From: Chloranthus sessilifolius | Lineage: Eukaryota > Streptophyta > Magnoliopsida > Chloranthales > Chloranthaceae | Reading direction: 5' to 3' | Assembly: GCA_021018995.1 (NCBI GenBank) | Contig: CM037589.1 | Location: 13,283,001-13,347,000, forward strand | Length of the DNA stretch: 64,000 nucleotides | Part shown: positions 45,909-58,782 of the stretch, piece after piece | Layout of the letters: every line of letters starts with the position of its first letter | Position numbering within the stretch: position 1 is the first letter of the stretch | Program-made: the position numbers and the translations under genes | The notes under the pieces: generated by a model | Databases searched by the model: none | What the model was told of the DNA's origin: nothing | Seen by the model: only the letters and a program-made list of their open reading frames with translations

Positions 45909-47294
45909 TTTGAATCTAAGGACGAAATAGAAAGGAAAGGATTTAAAAAAAAATTCACAAGAAAATGAAGTAGACGGTTCAAAAAATTCGCTTTTAAAAA
46001 AAATTGGACGGACGCCCGTGAGAAGGGCACGGACGTCCGTCGAATTTAGAGATCCGTGTTAATAAAGATTAACAGTCTGAAGAAGACGTTGAAATTTGAA
46101 CCACGGACGTCCGTGTGTGAAATGACAGATGGCAGTTGAATTAACTGCAACATGACCGTTCGAATTTTGAAAAAAAACGGTTCTTCTCCGGACGTCCGTA
46201 GTGATTGACGAACGTCCGTGGAAAAGAGCCAGTGAGGCTATAGAAACATGGACGTCCGTAATGATTCGCGGACATCCGGAAAGAATTTGGTAGTGTGACA
46301 CTGAATTTACGAACGTCCGTGAAGAAACCACGGACGTCCGTGACACTTTGATAAAAAAAATTTAGAGAAGAAGGGAAAAGAAAAAAAATTCGAAAAGAGA
46401 AATTTTTTTTTTTTTTTTTAATGTTATATTATACTTAATAAAATTTCATGTGAAAGAGTTAAAACATCCTAAAATGCATACGAAAAGATTAGAGTAGATC
46501 AAAATTCACTATTTTTAATACACATCATAGGTATTATTTTACGAAATATTATAATTAACAAAGGAAGATTTTAAGAATCAAAGTCAATTGCAACAAAAAA
46601 CCATATAGTCCAAATTTGTAGTCCAAAAGTATATTGAGACTCCTTTTAAGCTTTCCAAATTTTTAAAAAAATTTCTTGATAATACAGTGTCACTCACACT
46701 TTTTAAGCTTTCCAAAAGACCCTTTCAATGAGCTTTAGAACATTGACTCCCAACTAGTTAGTTTAGGGTAATAGATTTTAAGAGATCCCAACGGTTTTAC
46801 TTGCTCGAGTCAATTAGGCAACAAGGTAGAGTGAAAAATAATTTGAATATTCGATCTGAAACTTACTTGCTTTCTATTCAAGTCATTTAACGAGGGTTAG
46901 GCCAATGACTCCCAATTCAGTTGACTTAGGGCATTAAGTATAGAATATTCCATCGGGCTTATTAACTCGAGTTGAAAAGGCAAAATGTAAGAGAGATCAG
47001 AAGAATAAGAACATCATTTGAACATATAAGCCAAAATTCAACATTATACCCAGAACATAAGCTTGTTGCAATGACTATTTTAAAAAAAATTCCTTTATAT
47101 ACTAACGATAATAAAAAATACCTTGATGATACAGAATAAAAGCCAATTAAGTGTAACTCAAAATAATACAAATGCATTCTCATGGAATATTATCACATGT
47201 TCACGTTTAAAACTTTAGAATGTATCATACAGAATTATAAAAAAAATATGTGCAAATAAATAAAATAACAAATATACAAGTGATGAAATAATGA
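45909..47294 (-). other. Spacer between RNase H and the extra ORF
   Basis: Contains the array 46005-46345. The rest (46346-47294) shows no coding sequence I recognise. Confidence 0.6.
46005..46345. repeat. ACGGACGTCCGT palindrome array
   Basis: About nine or ten copies of ACGGACGTCCGT or one-base variants within 340 bp, starting about 100 bp upstream of the extra ORF. The same palindrome occurs in both LTRs. The core GACGTC also matches the bZIP C-box. Confidence 0.88.
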
Positions 47295-48770
47295 TTAATC
47301 GATGAAGCATAAACCAATGGATTTTCGAAGAAATTCAAATCGAACAAAATCCAACAGTTTTATAAAAATATCTGCCAATTGTAATTGTGTGTCTATGTGC
47401 TCCAGGAGAATAATTTTATCTTCCACCAAATCACATATGAAGTGGTGTCGAATATCAATGTGTTTAGTCCTAGAATGTTGTACAGGATTTTCAGAAATAC
47501 AAATAGCACTGGTGTTATCACAAAACAAGGCCATTACACCTTGAGTAATCCCATAGTCAGACAACATTTGCTTCATCCATAAAAGTTGAGTACACCCATT
47601 TCCAGGAGAAATATATTCTGCTTCAGCAGTGGATAAAGAAACCGAAGCTTGTTTCTTGCTGAGCCAAGACACAAGAAAATTTCCGATATAAAAATAACCA
47701 CCACTAGTGCTTTTACGATCATCAGAATTACCGGCCCAATCAGAGTCGAAAAAACCAATAATATGAGATGTGGTATCGAAGGGATACCAGAGACCTAACT
47801 CTAATGTATCGTTAACATAACGGATGATACGTTTAAGAATAGTTAGGTGAGACTCCTTAGGGGCTGCCTGAAATCTAGCGCACATACCCACACTATAAGC
47901 AATATCCGGTCTACTAGCAGTAAGATAGAGAAGACTACCTATCATGCTTCTATAAAGTGTTTCTCCTACAGTTTTACCATTTACATCTTTTGTCAATTTC
48001 ACTGAAGTACTCATAGGAGTGCAGGCTGGTTTACTTGATTCCAAACCAAATTTCTTAACAAGTTCTTTTGCATATTTAGATTTGGATATGAAAATGCCAG
48101 TGGAACATTGTTTTATTTGGAGACCTAAGAAGCAATTTAACACACAGAATAAACTCATTTCAAATTCATTGCTCATTAGAGTTTGAAATTTATGAGCATT
48201 TAAGTCTAATGTGGATCCAAAGATAATGTCATCAACATAAATTTGAGCAACAGTTAAATTACATGATTCTTCTTTCAAAAATAACGTTTTATCCACACTA
48301 CCACGTTTAAAACCATTAGTGATTAGGTATTTTGTGAGTCTATCATACTAAGCACGAGGTGCTTGTTTCAAGCCATATAATGCCTTTTTAAGTCTAAAAA
48401 TATCACGAGGATGATGTGGATCTTCAAATCCTTTGGGTTGTTCCACATACACTTCCTCAGTCAAAAAACCATTTAAAAAGGCACTCTTTACATCCATTTG
48501 ATATAATTTAAACTTTAAATGACATGTCATTGCTAAGATAATGCGAATGGACTCAAGTCTAGCCACAAGTGTAAAAGTTTCATGAAAGTCAATACCTTCA
48601 ACCTGTGCGTACCCTTGAGCCACCAATCTTGCTTTGTTTCTAATGATTTTACCTTCTTCATTAGTTTTATTTTTAAAAATCCATTTCGTACCAATGATCC
48701 TAATGTTTGAAGGTCTAGAAACAAGGTCCCACACATAATTCCTTTTAAATTGACTGAGCTCTTCTTGCAT
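47295..48770 (-). pseudogene. Reverse transcriptase and RNase H remnant of the Sirevirus-like element
   Basis: [32 protein letters not shown] and [10 protein letters not shown] are copia reverse transcriptase blocks. IYVDDIIFGST (near 48240) has the catalytic Asp pair. RNase H follows with FFDSDWAGNSDDRKSTSGGY and ISLSTAEAEY-like sequence, then HIDIRHHFICDLVE. Broken. Confidence 0.88.
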
Positions 48771-48779
48771 CGTGGTAAC

Positions 48780-50863
48780 TCAATGCTCATCAAGAAGAGC
48801 TTCTTTAATATTTTTTGGTTCAAGATTTGATGTGTAACAAACATGACAAAGAAGGTTTGACAGATTTTTAAATTTTCTCCAAGTCAGTAGTTTAGTGGAC
48901 AAATCACCAATGATAGCAGTTGGTGGATGACTTCTCATATCACGAGCATAGGAAGGCCTATGTCGAGACTCATTTTCAGAGATATTGTTGTGTGAAATAT
49001 CTACACTCATATCTTCAGTGATATTAGATGTGGTGTGTGTAGAATTTTCATTGTCAGAAGACAAATTAGTGTTATCAAGTCTAATTTTTTCATGATTAAT
49101 AGGAACAATAAGAACTTCATCATCAATATCTCTATTTAAAACAGAAGAAGAATATGATTTTTGATCTTCTACAACCGTATTAACTGATTCAATAACAGTA
49201 AGAGTTCTTAAATTAAAAACCCTATAAGCTCTGCTGTTCAATGAGTAACCAAGAAAAATACCATTGTCAGTTTTAGAATCAAATTTACTAGGAGATTCAC
49301 GATCTCTTAAAATGTAACAAGCACTATCAAAAACTCGAAAATAACTAACTTGAGGTTTTTTAGCATTCCATATTTCATATGGAGTCTTAGTAGTGTTCGG
49401 TCTAAGGTATATTCGATTTGAAATATAACATGCAGTACTAACAGCCTCAGCCCACAGATTTCTAGCCACATTATTAGCATTTAACATAACCTAGCCATCT
49501 CTTGAAGAACCCTATTTTTCCTCTCAACCACACCATTTTGTTGAGGTGTGTGAGGAGCAGAAAATTCATGCTTTATTTCATTTGATGCACAATATTTAGC
49601 AAAAGATAAATTTTCAAATTCTTTACCATGATCACTACGAATTCGAACTATAGAAAGATTTTTTTCAATTTGAGTTCTCTTAGAGATAATAATAAATTCA
49701 TCAAAAGCTTGAGATTTTTCTCTAAGAAAAGCAACCCAAGTATATCTAGAAAAATCATCAACCACAACAAATACATATTTCTTACCTCCTAAACTACTTG
49801 TTCTCATGGGACCTACAAGATCAAAATGTATTAATTCAAGAATCCTGAAAGAAGTAGGAACATTTACTTTCTTGTGCGGAACACGGGTCTGTTTACCCAT
49901 TTGACATGCACTACAAATAGATCCATCTGGTTTACTTAATTTAGGTAAACCTTTAACAAGATGATTAGAGGCTAATTTATAAAGATCATTTTTATTCATG
50001 TGGCCAAGCCTCTGATGCCAGATATTGCTCTCATTTGTTTTAATGATAAGACAATTATTTTTGAGAGAATCACTAAAAGTGTAACAGTTATCAGTAGATC
50101 TAATCTCTTCAAGAACAATTTTGCCATTAGAATCAACAATAGTGTACAAATTTTTTAAAAAATTAATATTCATCCCATCATCACATAAATGGCTAATACT
50201 AATGAGATTAGCCTTAAGTCCTTCAACATAAAGGACTTCTTTTGGTTTAGGGCATCCAGGTGCATTAATTATTCCTTTTCCAGTAATTTTACAAGAACTT
50301 CCATTACCGAAAGTTACATTTCCTTCCGAGCATGGACTAAGATGAGAGAAGAATGATTTCTCACCAGTCATATGCCTAGAACAGCCACTATCAAGGAACC
50401 ACTTAGACGATTCACTTGCTTTTAGTGAAATATGAGCAGTCTGAGCAGTCAAATCAGATTTTCGAATCCAAACACGTTTGTATTTAAGATTTGATTTGTT
50501 TTGAATCACATGTTTGTTGTTATATTTATTTGAACTACTCAATGAAATGACTTTATTTTTCTTAAAAGTTTGGTAGTTAGGAACATAGTATTGAGAGTAT
50601 TCAAAGGCAAATGGGCAATACACATAAGTATGCCCTTCCCATCCACAAGTATAGCAGATTGGCACTCTCCTATTAAAAAATCTAGTATTGGAAGATCTGA
50701 ATTTATTGCCCTTTTGTTTAGAATTCGTAGAAAGTGATTTGATTTCTTTAACAAATTTTGGAGCATGGGTTACCTCAGGTTTTAGATTTTTATTAACTAC
50801 ATGATGATATCCAATACCTGATTTGTCTGTTGTTCTTTGACCAGAACTGAGTAATTTTTCCAT
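48780..50863 (-). pseudogene. Protease and integrase remnant of the Sirevirus-like element
   Basis: WFLDSGCSRHMTGEKSFF (near 50400-50350) is the aspartic protease active-site region. IWHQRLGHMNKNDL and CSACQMGKQTRVPHKKVN are the GAG-pre-integrase domain. HFDLVGPMRTSSLGGKKY, VVVDDFSRYTWVAFL and SAPHTPQQNGVVERKNR show the integrase core with Asp, Asp and Glu. The frame ends and restarts near 49485, within the integrase C-terminal region. Broken. Confidence 0.88.
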
Positions 50864-50923
50864 TTTCTCATTAGTCTTGTAAATGTTTAAATATTTTTCA
50901 GAAATAGAACCAAGTTCCCTTTT

Positions 50924-52270
50924 TTAAATTTCATTTATTTCAATAAGGGAATTTACTTTATTTTCTTGTTCTATAAATTTTGAAGTGAAATTATTTACAT
51001 TCTCTTGAAGATTTCTTATAATGTTTTTTAACTCAGTCACTTCTTTGATCAATTTAATTTTTTCTTTAGTTAGATGTATTAATTCTTGATAAAGTTCACT
51101 GTAGGCATTTGTCATATCCAATACATCACCATCAATTTCATTAGCAGATGAGATTGAATCAATAGAGTCAGTTTCAGTATGGGAAGGTGTTTGAGAATTA
51201 TTAGATTCCACAATAGAAGCAACAAAAGCTCTAAACCCATAAGAACTAGATTCAGATTCATCAGAAGATGACTCATTTGATATATCAATCTCATGTGAAG
51301 CAGTCAAGGCTTTGGATTTTCCTTTATCATTTTTCTTACTAGGACATTTATTAGCGTAATGCCCATAACCATGACACTTAAAGCATTGAGTAGTGTTAGG
51401 AGAATCCTTTTTAGGTTTCTTCTCAAATGATTTAAAATTTTCAGAATTTTCAAATTTTTTAAAAGGTTGTTTCTTATTTTTATAAAAAATTTTAAATTTT
51501 TGAACAAATAAAGCAAGTTCATCTGATTGATCAGAATCACTACTAGAATCAGACTCAACCTTTGATGATTTAAATGCAACACTTTTAGTGACATGATTAT
51601 CTTGAATTTCATATTCATAAGTTTGTAATGACCCAACGAGTTCATCTAAGTTTGGATTGTCAACATCTTTAGATTCAACAATAGCATTGACTTTTGATCT
51701 GAACCTTTTAGGTAGAGACCTTAGAATTTTTCGCACAATTTTAGTATTAGAAACAGGTTCTCCTAAATTAAATGAGCCATTTACGATATCATTTAAGCGA
51801 ATATAGAAATCAAAAAAAATTTCATCCTCATCCATGCGAAAATTTTCAAACTGAGAAGTGAGCATTTGAAGTTTGGAAATCTTTACTTGAGGAGTCCCTT
51901 CATAAGTGGTTTCAAGAATTTTTCATACATCTTTGGCTATGGTGCAAGTGCTTATTTGACGAACCTCAGAAGCAGTAACTGCTCCAAATAAAGCATTAAG
52001 AGCCTTGGAATTATAATCAAGATTATCATATTCCTGATCCGTCCATAAAGATCTAGGCTTGATAGTGGTATATGGTATATTATCGATAACAGAGGTTGTA
52101 GTTGATGGCGACCATCCGTCCTCAATAGAATACCAAATGTGAGGATCAAGTGAACTTAAAAATGCTCTCATCCTTGCCTTCCAGTAAGGATAATTAGATC
52201 CATCAAACAGAGGGGGTCTAGCAGTAGACGCGCCTTCCCTAGGAAGATCGTGATATCCCAAATTAGACAT
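50924..52270 (-). pseudogene. gag remnant of the Sirevirus-like element
   Basis: Likely start near 52270 (MSNLGYHDLPREGASTARPP), followed by PLFDGSNYPYWKARMRAFL, typical of Sirevirus gag. The CCHC knuckle CFKCHGYGHYANKCPSKK lies near 51390-51335. A Ser/Asp/Glu-rich stretch and a coiled coil (LTKEKIKLIKEVTELKNIIR) follow. Broken. Confidence 0.85.
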
Positions 52271-52307
52271 AACACTTAATTTGTTAAAATTTACCAAGTG
52301 ACCAGGC

Positions 52308-52319
52308 TTTGATACCAAA
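52308..52319 (-). other. Primer-binding site of the Sirevirus-like element
   Basis: Minus strand TTTGGTATCAAAGCC directly after the 5' LTR, a variant of the tRNA-Met site. Confidence 0.85.
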
Positions 52320-52989
52320 TGAAAATAAGGGATTTTTAATATAATCTATTAAATTTATCAATTAAAATCTATTCGCAATCACCACACAATCAAAATAAGT
52401 ACGCAAGACATTTTTAACGTGGAAAACCCATCACAGGCAAAAACCACGGGATCTATCTCATATCCAAGAAAAAAATTTACTATGAATCAAACAACCTTAC
52501 AGTGCTTCTTTGGAATGATATGCCCTAACACTCCAATCACCAAACATGACAGCCTCTCACCATCACACTATCCATAGTGAACATTTCCATCAACCGACGT
52601 CTCTCGCGAAGGTTCACTTGTCTCACACAAGTCTTACACTCTCAAACACGAAATCGTAAAGACACAAACATCAATGAGATTTAAGAATGAAATCAAAAGA
52701 TGGTAAGTAATCTTAAAGACAAAATTTTGATCAGAAAAATTTTAGAATGAAGATTTTCGGATCAGTTACAAAACTGTCCGAACTACTGAAGATTTATATG
52801 TTTTCAGGTCACGGACGTCCGTGAATCACTCACGGTCATCCGTGACCACGGACGTCCGTGAGTGTACTACGGACGACCGTGGGTCCAAAATTGACAAATC
52901 AATTTGTCAAACTTAATTACTTGGCAAGACTTTTCCCTAAAGGAGCAACACTGATTTTTTGGGTCATGATGGTGACAAAAAATCTTACA
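52320..52989 (-). repeat. 5' LTR of the Sirevirus-like element
   Basis: 670 bp, colinear with the other LTR. Palindrome array at 52810-52885, again four units. Confidence 0.92.
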
Positions 52990-52994
52990 GTTAC

Positions 52995-53353
52995 TTATTC
53001 CGTTGATTCGCTTGATTTGAATTTGGGTTCGCAATTCGCTATTTTTAAATGAAAAGTAATTCGCTTGGGTGGGATGAGTTTTAAAATTATTTGTTAATTA
53101 CATAAAAGTTCAAATCATCCCTTTGTGCTTTTAAAACTTTATATGAATCAAATTTGCGGGGATTAATTCGGCAATCCGCTTGTATTATCCCGAATTTGAT
53201 TCGTTGTATTCAATTTGCGATTCGATAGGTTAGTGAGTGAAAGTAACATAGGTTTGAATTAATTTCCTCCTAAACCGACTTGATGTAAACAAATTAAGTT
53301 TCTAGTGGGGCCAATTGAATTGTTTTTTCCACCCATATTCCACATTTCCAAGT
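52995..53353. other. Spacer, nothing recognised
   Basis: AT-rich, with repeated TTCGCTT-like words near 53000-53230. No gene. Confidence 0.4.
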
Positions 53354-53362
53354 TATCAAATA

Positions 53363-53729
53363 AGGGGCCATTACTTGCAAATGCATTAAAGTGACTGTAC
53401 ACATGACATATGAAAATGCAATTTAGATCATCTGATTTAAAGTTCATGATCTATAAATCCGTAGTGGATAAGATTGGAGCAAAACACGATATTTATTATA
53501 TGATCTATTATTATCAATTATTGAATCAAAATAATAGCCTTTGACTATATTTAATCACATGATGAAGATTATATTTCGTGCCAATCTAATCCACTAAGGA
53601 TCTATAGATCATGAACTTTAAATCAGACGACCCAAATTGCATTTTCACATGTCACATATCCGTAAAATACAAAGTCTTTTTTTAACATCGGTGCAATCAC
53701 TTAAAAAGCGAGTGCAAGTAATGGCTCCC
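53363..53729. mobile_element. Mutator-type MITE, family 1 copy c
   Basis: Starts AGGGGCCATTACTTGCA and ends TGCAAGTAATGGCTCCC. Exact 9-bp duplications TATCAAATA flank it (53354-53362 and 53730-53738). 367 bp, no coding capacity. The interior can fold back on itself (GATCATCTGATTTAAAGTTC against GAACTTTAAATCAGACGA-type sequence). Confidence 0.88.
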
Positions 53730-53738
53730 TATCAAATA

Positions 53739-54437
53739 TGGCCTAAAAGAGAAGGGAAAAAAAATGACCATGCAAGTCAGAGCTCTTTTTATATCATAAA
53801 TAAATAAATTAATTAAAAAATATATAAAAAAAAGTCTGAGCTATTTTCCTTTCTAATAAGGGACATCATCTCTTACCGTTAAGTGACAGCGTCGTTGGTT
53901 GCAGTCCGGTTCAATACTAAATCGTTGAGCAAATATTTTAAGAATAGGATTGGCCGCTGAACTGGGGAGGGAAACTTTCGGTCTAAGCAAGTTGGCTTTT
54001 TTTTTTTTAAAAATAATATGAAATAAATAGATATAATTTAATTATAATATAAATATTATTTGATAATTTTAAAATAATAAAGATAATAATAAATTCAAAT
54101 ATTTACTCTTTACCCATTCACTAGTACTGATATGTTTTAGGATTGTTGACTTTTTAAAAATAGCTTTTAAAATTATTTTAATTAGATTATAAGGTTTTCT
54201 TTTTTTATACTAAACTATTTGATAAAAGATACTAAAATAATAGGTATTTTTTAATTTATTTCAATTTAAAAAATAGAAAATAAAAAAGTTCAAATTTTAA
54301 AATAGAAAATCGACTGGGTTTTTAAAATCAGAGTGTAGCGGCACTTGAAGATTGCTCATAACTCCAAAAGACCATACGGTCAAAGCGTTGGACCAATTAG
54401 TCAAACGAAGGTTAACTTGATGAATCCTTTAATATAA
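53739..54437. other. AT-rich spacer
   Basis: No gene. The last nine bases (TTAATATAA, 54429-54437) should be the left target duplication of MULE-2; its partner lies outside the window. Confidence 0.45.
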
Positions 54438-54540
54438 GTGAAATTTACGTGATCGATCCTATCAGATGTACCTTTTACTGCAGAGACCCTATAGTTTCAC
54501 TTTTACCCAAATCGACCAGCTCAAAGCTGAGTCGACCCTA
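54438..54540. repeat. MULE-2 left TIR (extent inferred from MULE-1)
   Basis: Only one end is visible; its boundary is set by likeness to the MULE-1 TIR. Confidence 0.6.
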
Positions 54541-54779
54541 AGGAGAATAAAAAGTCCATATTACCCTTTTCTCTGACTTTCTTTAACCCACGAATGCATC
54601 CCCTTTTTCCTCATTTTAATCTGCGCTAGAGTTACTAAGAAGTTAGAGGTGGTGAAGGTGACGACATTTTTTGCCTCAGATCTGCTACCTGAAAGAAGAA
54701 AACAGAGGTTTGGGAGAAGAAGCTCCTACATTTTGCCATTGGGAGTTGAAGATCCTGCAGTTTCCCATTTCGACGCGAG

Positions 54780-55191
54780 GTATGTTCAGATCAAGTGTAA
54801 ACCATATCGAAAGTTATTTTGGAAAATTGATTTTACTGGGTAAATATATGCAAAGAGTCGATATCGATTGCATAAAATCGTCATCGACTGTTAATACAAT
54901 TTATATCGATTGTAAAAAAAATCGATATCGATTGTTAAAGCAATCGATATCGATTGTTTATCCAATCGGTATCGACTTCATAAACAATCATTACCGATTG
55001 AGTATCCAATCGTTACCGATTGCTTATCCAATCGATATCGATTGAGTATCCAATCAGTAACGATTCTTTATGAAGTCGATACTGATTGGATAAGCAATCG
55101 ATATCGATTACTTTAACAGTCGTTTTGCTACCAATTTGTCATTCCTTTTATTCATCCGTCTTATGACTCCTTCCTTCTCCTTCTTAAACAG
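54780..55191 (+). repeat. Leader intron of the MULE-2 transposase carrying a palindrome array
   Basis: Donor GACGCGAG/GTATGTTC at 54779/54780 and acceptor CTTAAACAG at 55191, three bases before the start codon. Positions 54856-55122 hold about a dozen units of roughly 21 bp, consensus CAATCGATATCGATTG plus a TNNTTATC-like joint. It occupies the same position as the array in the MULE-1 transposase leader. Confidence 0.8.
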
Positions 55192-56762
55192 ACGATGTCT
55201 GGTGTGAAAGTTCCTCTTCTCTATCACTATGACAGCCCGGATTTCGGCACCCCGAAACCCATGCCATCAACACGATCCTCCAGATCGTGCCCCAAAACTG
55301 TGCACGAAATATTGGTATATCAAGCACAAATTAAATAATTAAAGCAATTAATCTCATAAAGCGGAAACAGTTAATATGCCCAACTGGCATAAGCAAAAGA
55401 CAGTTCTACTTTCATGCTATCGCATGAACAGAGAACCGACCCGAACCATCGGTGATATACAGGTCACCCCAGATGGTTCGCCAAAAGAATAATTCAATTT
55501 AATTACATATTCAACAAATAAAGGCTTGACATACCAAGCCGTACAATCTGCTCTCAAAATTGACTCTCTATCAAAGTACTCAGCAGAGTCGTCTAGAAGA
55601 AGTCCTCGGGTGGAGGCTCCAACTCGTCTCCAGGCACGTAATCCGAATCACCCGGATCTACGTCTCCCGAAGCCTCAGCTGCTGCTATCAGTGGACCTAC
55701 GACATATAGTCTAAAGGGGTGAGCTACATCCTCACTCAATAGGGAACAAACACAATGAACATATAGGTTAAAACTCACATATATTCCATGATACTCTAAG
55801 CATGATGTGTCTATGCTTTTGCTAGAAAAACGGTTTAAATCTGATGAATTGCATTCAAGTTTACTGGTAGTTAGCATATCTTACTTTATTGTTGATTTAT
55901 CATGAATGACACTGAACAGGCCTAAAGCAAAACTTAAATCTTCAACTTAAGTAATCCCCGAGTAATATAGCATCGAGCCCCGATGAGATACCCTTCATTG
56001 TCATCTAATTAGATAGTTGTAAAAATATATTCCCTGGGAATACGACCCAAGCCCCTTTCTCACTAGGCGGCGGGGTTAAATATCACACAACATCCCTAGG
56101 ATGTACTTACGGTTACGGATAAACCTCAGTACTGGTGTACGGATTCACCGCCGTACCGGTCACGGATATCCTGCCGCGTCAGTCGTGGGTATCCCGCCAC
56201 GTTGGTGGGGTATCCTATCAAACCTCAAATAATAAAAATAACATGTGCTTTACATATAGTTGTTCACCGTGTAAGTCTGCTATCTTATATCAGTTAGGCC
56301 TCAACAGTAATTATTCAATCCTATGTATACATCCCTGGGATGTATACATACCCGCATCACACCTGATGTCTTTATTACTTCCTCATCCCCTGGGGACGTC
56401 TCAATCTCATTAGATTACTTGTTCTTAATTACTTGCATCACACAGATGCCCTTATCACATTCTTGGTGTCACACACGCACCCATTTTTACAAAACTTTTC
56501 ATAGTTAAAACAACTTCAAATCTGATAATTATATCACTACATACATGCTCTTGAAATTAAAGTACATGTTCAAAGTGTTCCCTACCTCAATTCTCTGATG
56601 GTCCAAGCTCAAGGTCCCACGTGGCTCCTTATGCTCGCTTTCACACGTACCACCTATGGTACATCATAACACATAAAATACATCACTAAAGATGTAATAA
56701 AGAAGGTCCTAGACACTCCATGAATCTCAAAAAAAAATTATAAAGTTAAGCAAAACTGTCAA

Positions 56763-57195
56763 AGTCGATTAATCGATTCCCAAAATCAATTAATCGAAAT
56801 ACAATTTGATTAATCGATTTCTAAAATCGATTAATCGAAACCCAAATCGATTAATCGATTCTCAAAATCGATTAATCGAGATTCAAATTTGATTAATCGA
56901 TCCCAAATCGATTAATCGAAGTCTCTAACATAAAGCGGTCGATTCTTAAATCGAGTGGTCGAAATTTTGAAATTGATTAGTCGATCCCAAATCGATTAAT
57001 CGAAATCCAAAATCGCTTAATCGATTTCCCAACTCGATTAGTTGATTTCTCTAGGTCTCATTTCTCCAGCCACTGGAGGTACCCAGTCGATTAGTCGATT
57101 TTCAAATTGACTAATCGAAATCGGGCTTTCATGACTTTTCAACTTCCAGACCAAAATCGATTAATCGAACTTCAATTTTGATTAATCGATTTGGC
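56763..57195. repeat. TCGATTAATCGA palindrome array, arm A
   Basis: About 17 units of ATCGATTAATCGA or variants, spaced about 22-26 bp, in the left A arm. Confidence 0.9.
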
Positions 57196-58079
57196 CAGAT
57201 TCAGCCCCCTTTCGAGCTGTTCTTCAAAATATTTCTCCTTTCTTTTTCTATGCCTCTAATCTACCCTTTTAAGCATATTTGACTGAATTTAAACATCTAC
57301 AATATATGCATTAACTTTAATTTAAAACTCACCTCAAGAATCCCCTCAAGGGATTTATTTGTTGGGTTTGATGGCTAGGGTTCCATCATTTGCTTCAACG
57401 ATCCCCAATCGCTTTGAATCTAGAAATCAATGCTCTAATCTCCTCTTGATTTACATTAACTCCACTTCCATAACTCCTCTTTACTCTCTCTCTGTAATAG
57501 CCCGAAAAATCACACTAAACTATGACCTCGAAATCCGTGCCCGATCGATCATAGGTTTGACCAAATAGAAGTGCAATAGTTAGCATGGGGTGTGATGAAT
57601 GGACGAGATGTGATGGGTGTGGCTATATGGTGTGTGTTATAAATCTAAAGTCACATACACCTATTGAGGTGCATGTGCTCAACACACAAGCTAAGGGGGA
57701 GATAAAAGGATTTAATAACCCTAAGATCAATAGTTTTGGTTGTTGAGAGAGAAGTAAAGAAGAGAGAGAGAGGAGTAAAGAGAGTGATCAAGCAAGGAGT
57801 TATTGTGGGTGATTGGAAGGAGGATTCAAGCATTAAAGAGGTCGATTCTGCGCAAAGAATCCGTTTAAGCCAAAGCTGGAACCCTAGCCTTCCAACCACT
57901 TGATCTGAAATCAAGTTGAGATTGATTAAAGGTAAATTTTTGTGAATAAAATGCATAGATTGTAGAGGTTAATTGTAGTTGAAAAATGGTTTAGATTGTA
58001 GGATGATGGTTTAGAAAAATAGAGGAAAAAGAGTAGAAAAAGGTCGGGAAGAACAGCTCAAAGGGGGCTGAATCTGGTA

Positions 58080-58468
58080 ATTTCGATTAATCGAAATTCG
58101 CCAAGAAGTTGAAAAGTCAAGGAACCCGAGTTCGATTAATCAAACTGAGTTTCGATTAATCGACTTTGGATTTCGATTAATCGATTTGGGTATCGATTAA
58201 CCTCGTGGACCTGGAGGAAATGACTTGGGGAAAATCGACTAATCGAAATGGGATTTCGATTAATCGATTTCAAATTTCGATTAATCGATTTTGGAAATTC
58301 GATCAGTCGATTAATCGAATTGGGATTCGACTAATCGAATGAAAATCTCGATTAATCGATTTGAGAATCGATTAATCGATATTGACTTTCGATTAATCAA
58401 TTTTGGAAATCGATTAATCGAATGAGAATCGATTAATCGATTTTGGTGTTCGATTAATCGACTGGGCT
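58080..58468. repeat. TCGATTAATCGA palindrome array, inverted arm A
   Basis: About 16 units in the right A arm, mirror position of 56763-57195. Spacing and unit count differ from the left array. Confidence 0.9.
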
Positions 58469-58782
58469 AAATTTTGTTGACTTTTGAGTTTGACTTTAAG
58501 CTTCATGGAGGGTCTTGGACCTCCTTTATTGCATCCTTAGTGATGCGTTTCACCTGTTATGTGGTACCATAGGTGGTACGTGTGAGCTAGTACACAAGGA
58601 GCCACGTGGGGCCTTGATGCGTTGATCAAACAAAGACTTGAGGTAGGGAACACCCTGAACATGTACTTTATTTTACAAGAGCATGTATGTAGTGATATAG
58701 AATTCAAATTCAAAATATTTTATTGCTTAAGAATTGTGAAAAGTATGTGTGTGTAACATCCATAAGAGTAATTATAATGAGC

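Larger units (their letters stand above)
43591..52989 (-). mobile_element. Sirevirus-like Ty1/copia retrotransposon with an extra ORF after pol, broken
   Basis: LTRs at 43591-44262 and 52320-52989 run TGAAAATAAGGG...ATCTTACA. Exact duplications GTTAC flank them (43586-43590 and 52990-52994). Read on the minus strand: 5' LTR (52989-52320), primer site, gag with zinc knuckle, protease, integrase, reverse transcriptase, RNase H, a spacer with a palindrome array, an extra 365-codon ORF, purine tract, 3' LTR. Gene content and integrase/protease residues fit the SIRE/Maximus lineage, which is known for a further ORF after pol. I count about five breaks in gag-pol. LTRs differ by about 4% by eye, suggesting insertion one to a few million years ago. 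Confidence 0.9.

Noticed and set aside
54649-55045. Open frames at the MULE-2 left end
   Set aside because: They cover the leader exon and the palindrome array; the transposase start at 55194 after the acceptor matches the MULE-1 start.
56135-56413. 92-codon frame in foldback arm A
   Set aside because: The mirrored arm holds a comparable frame on the other strand only because the arms are inverted copies; no domain is recognisable.
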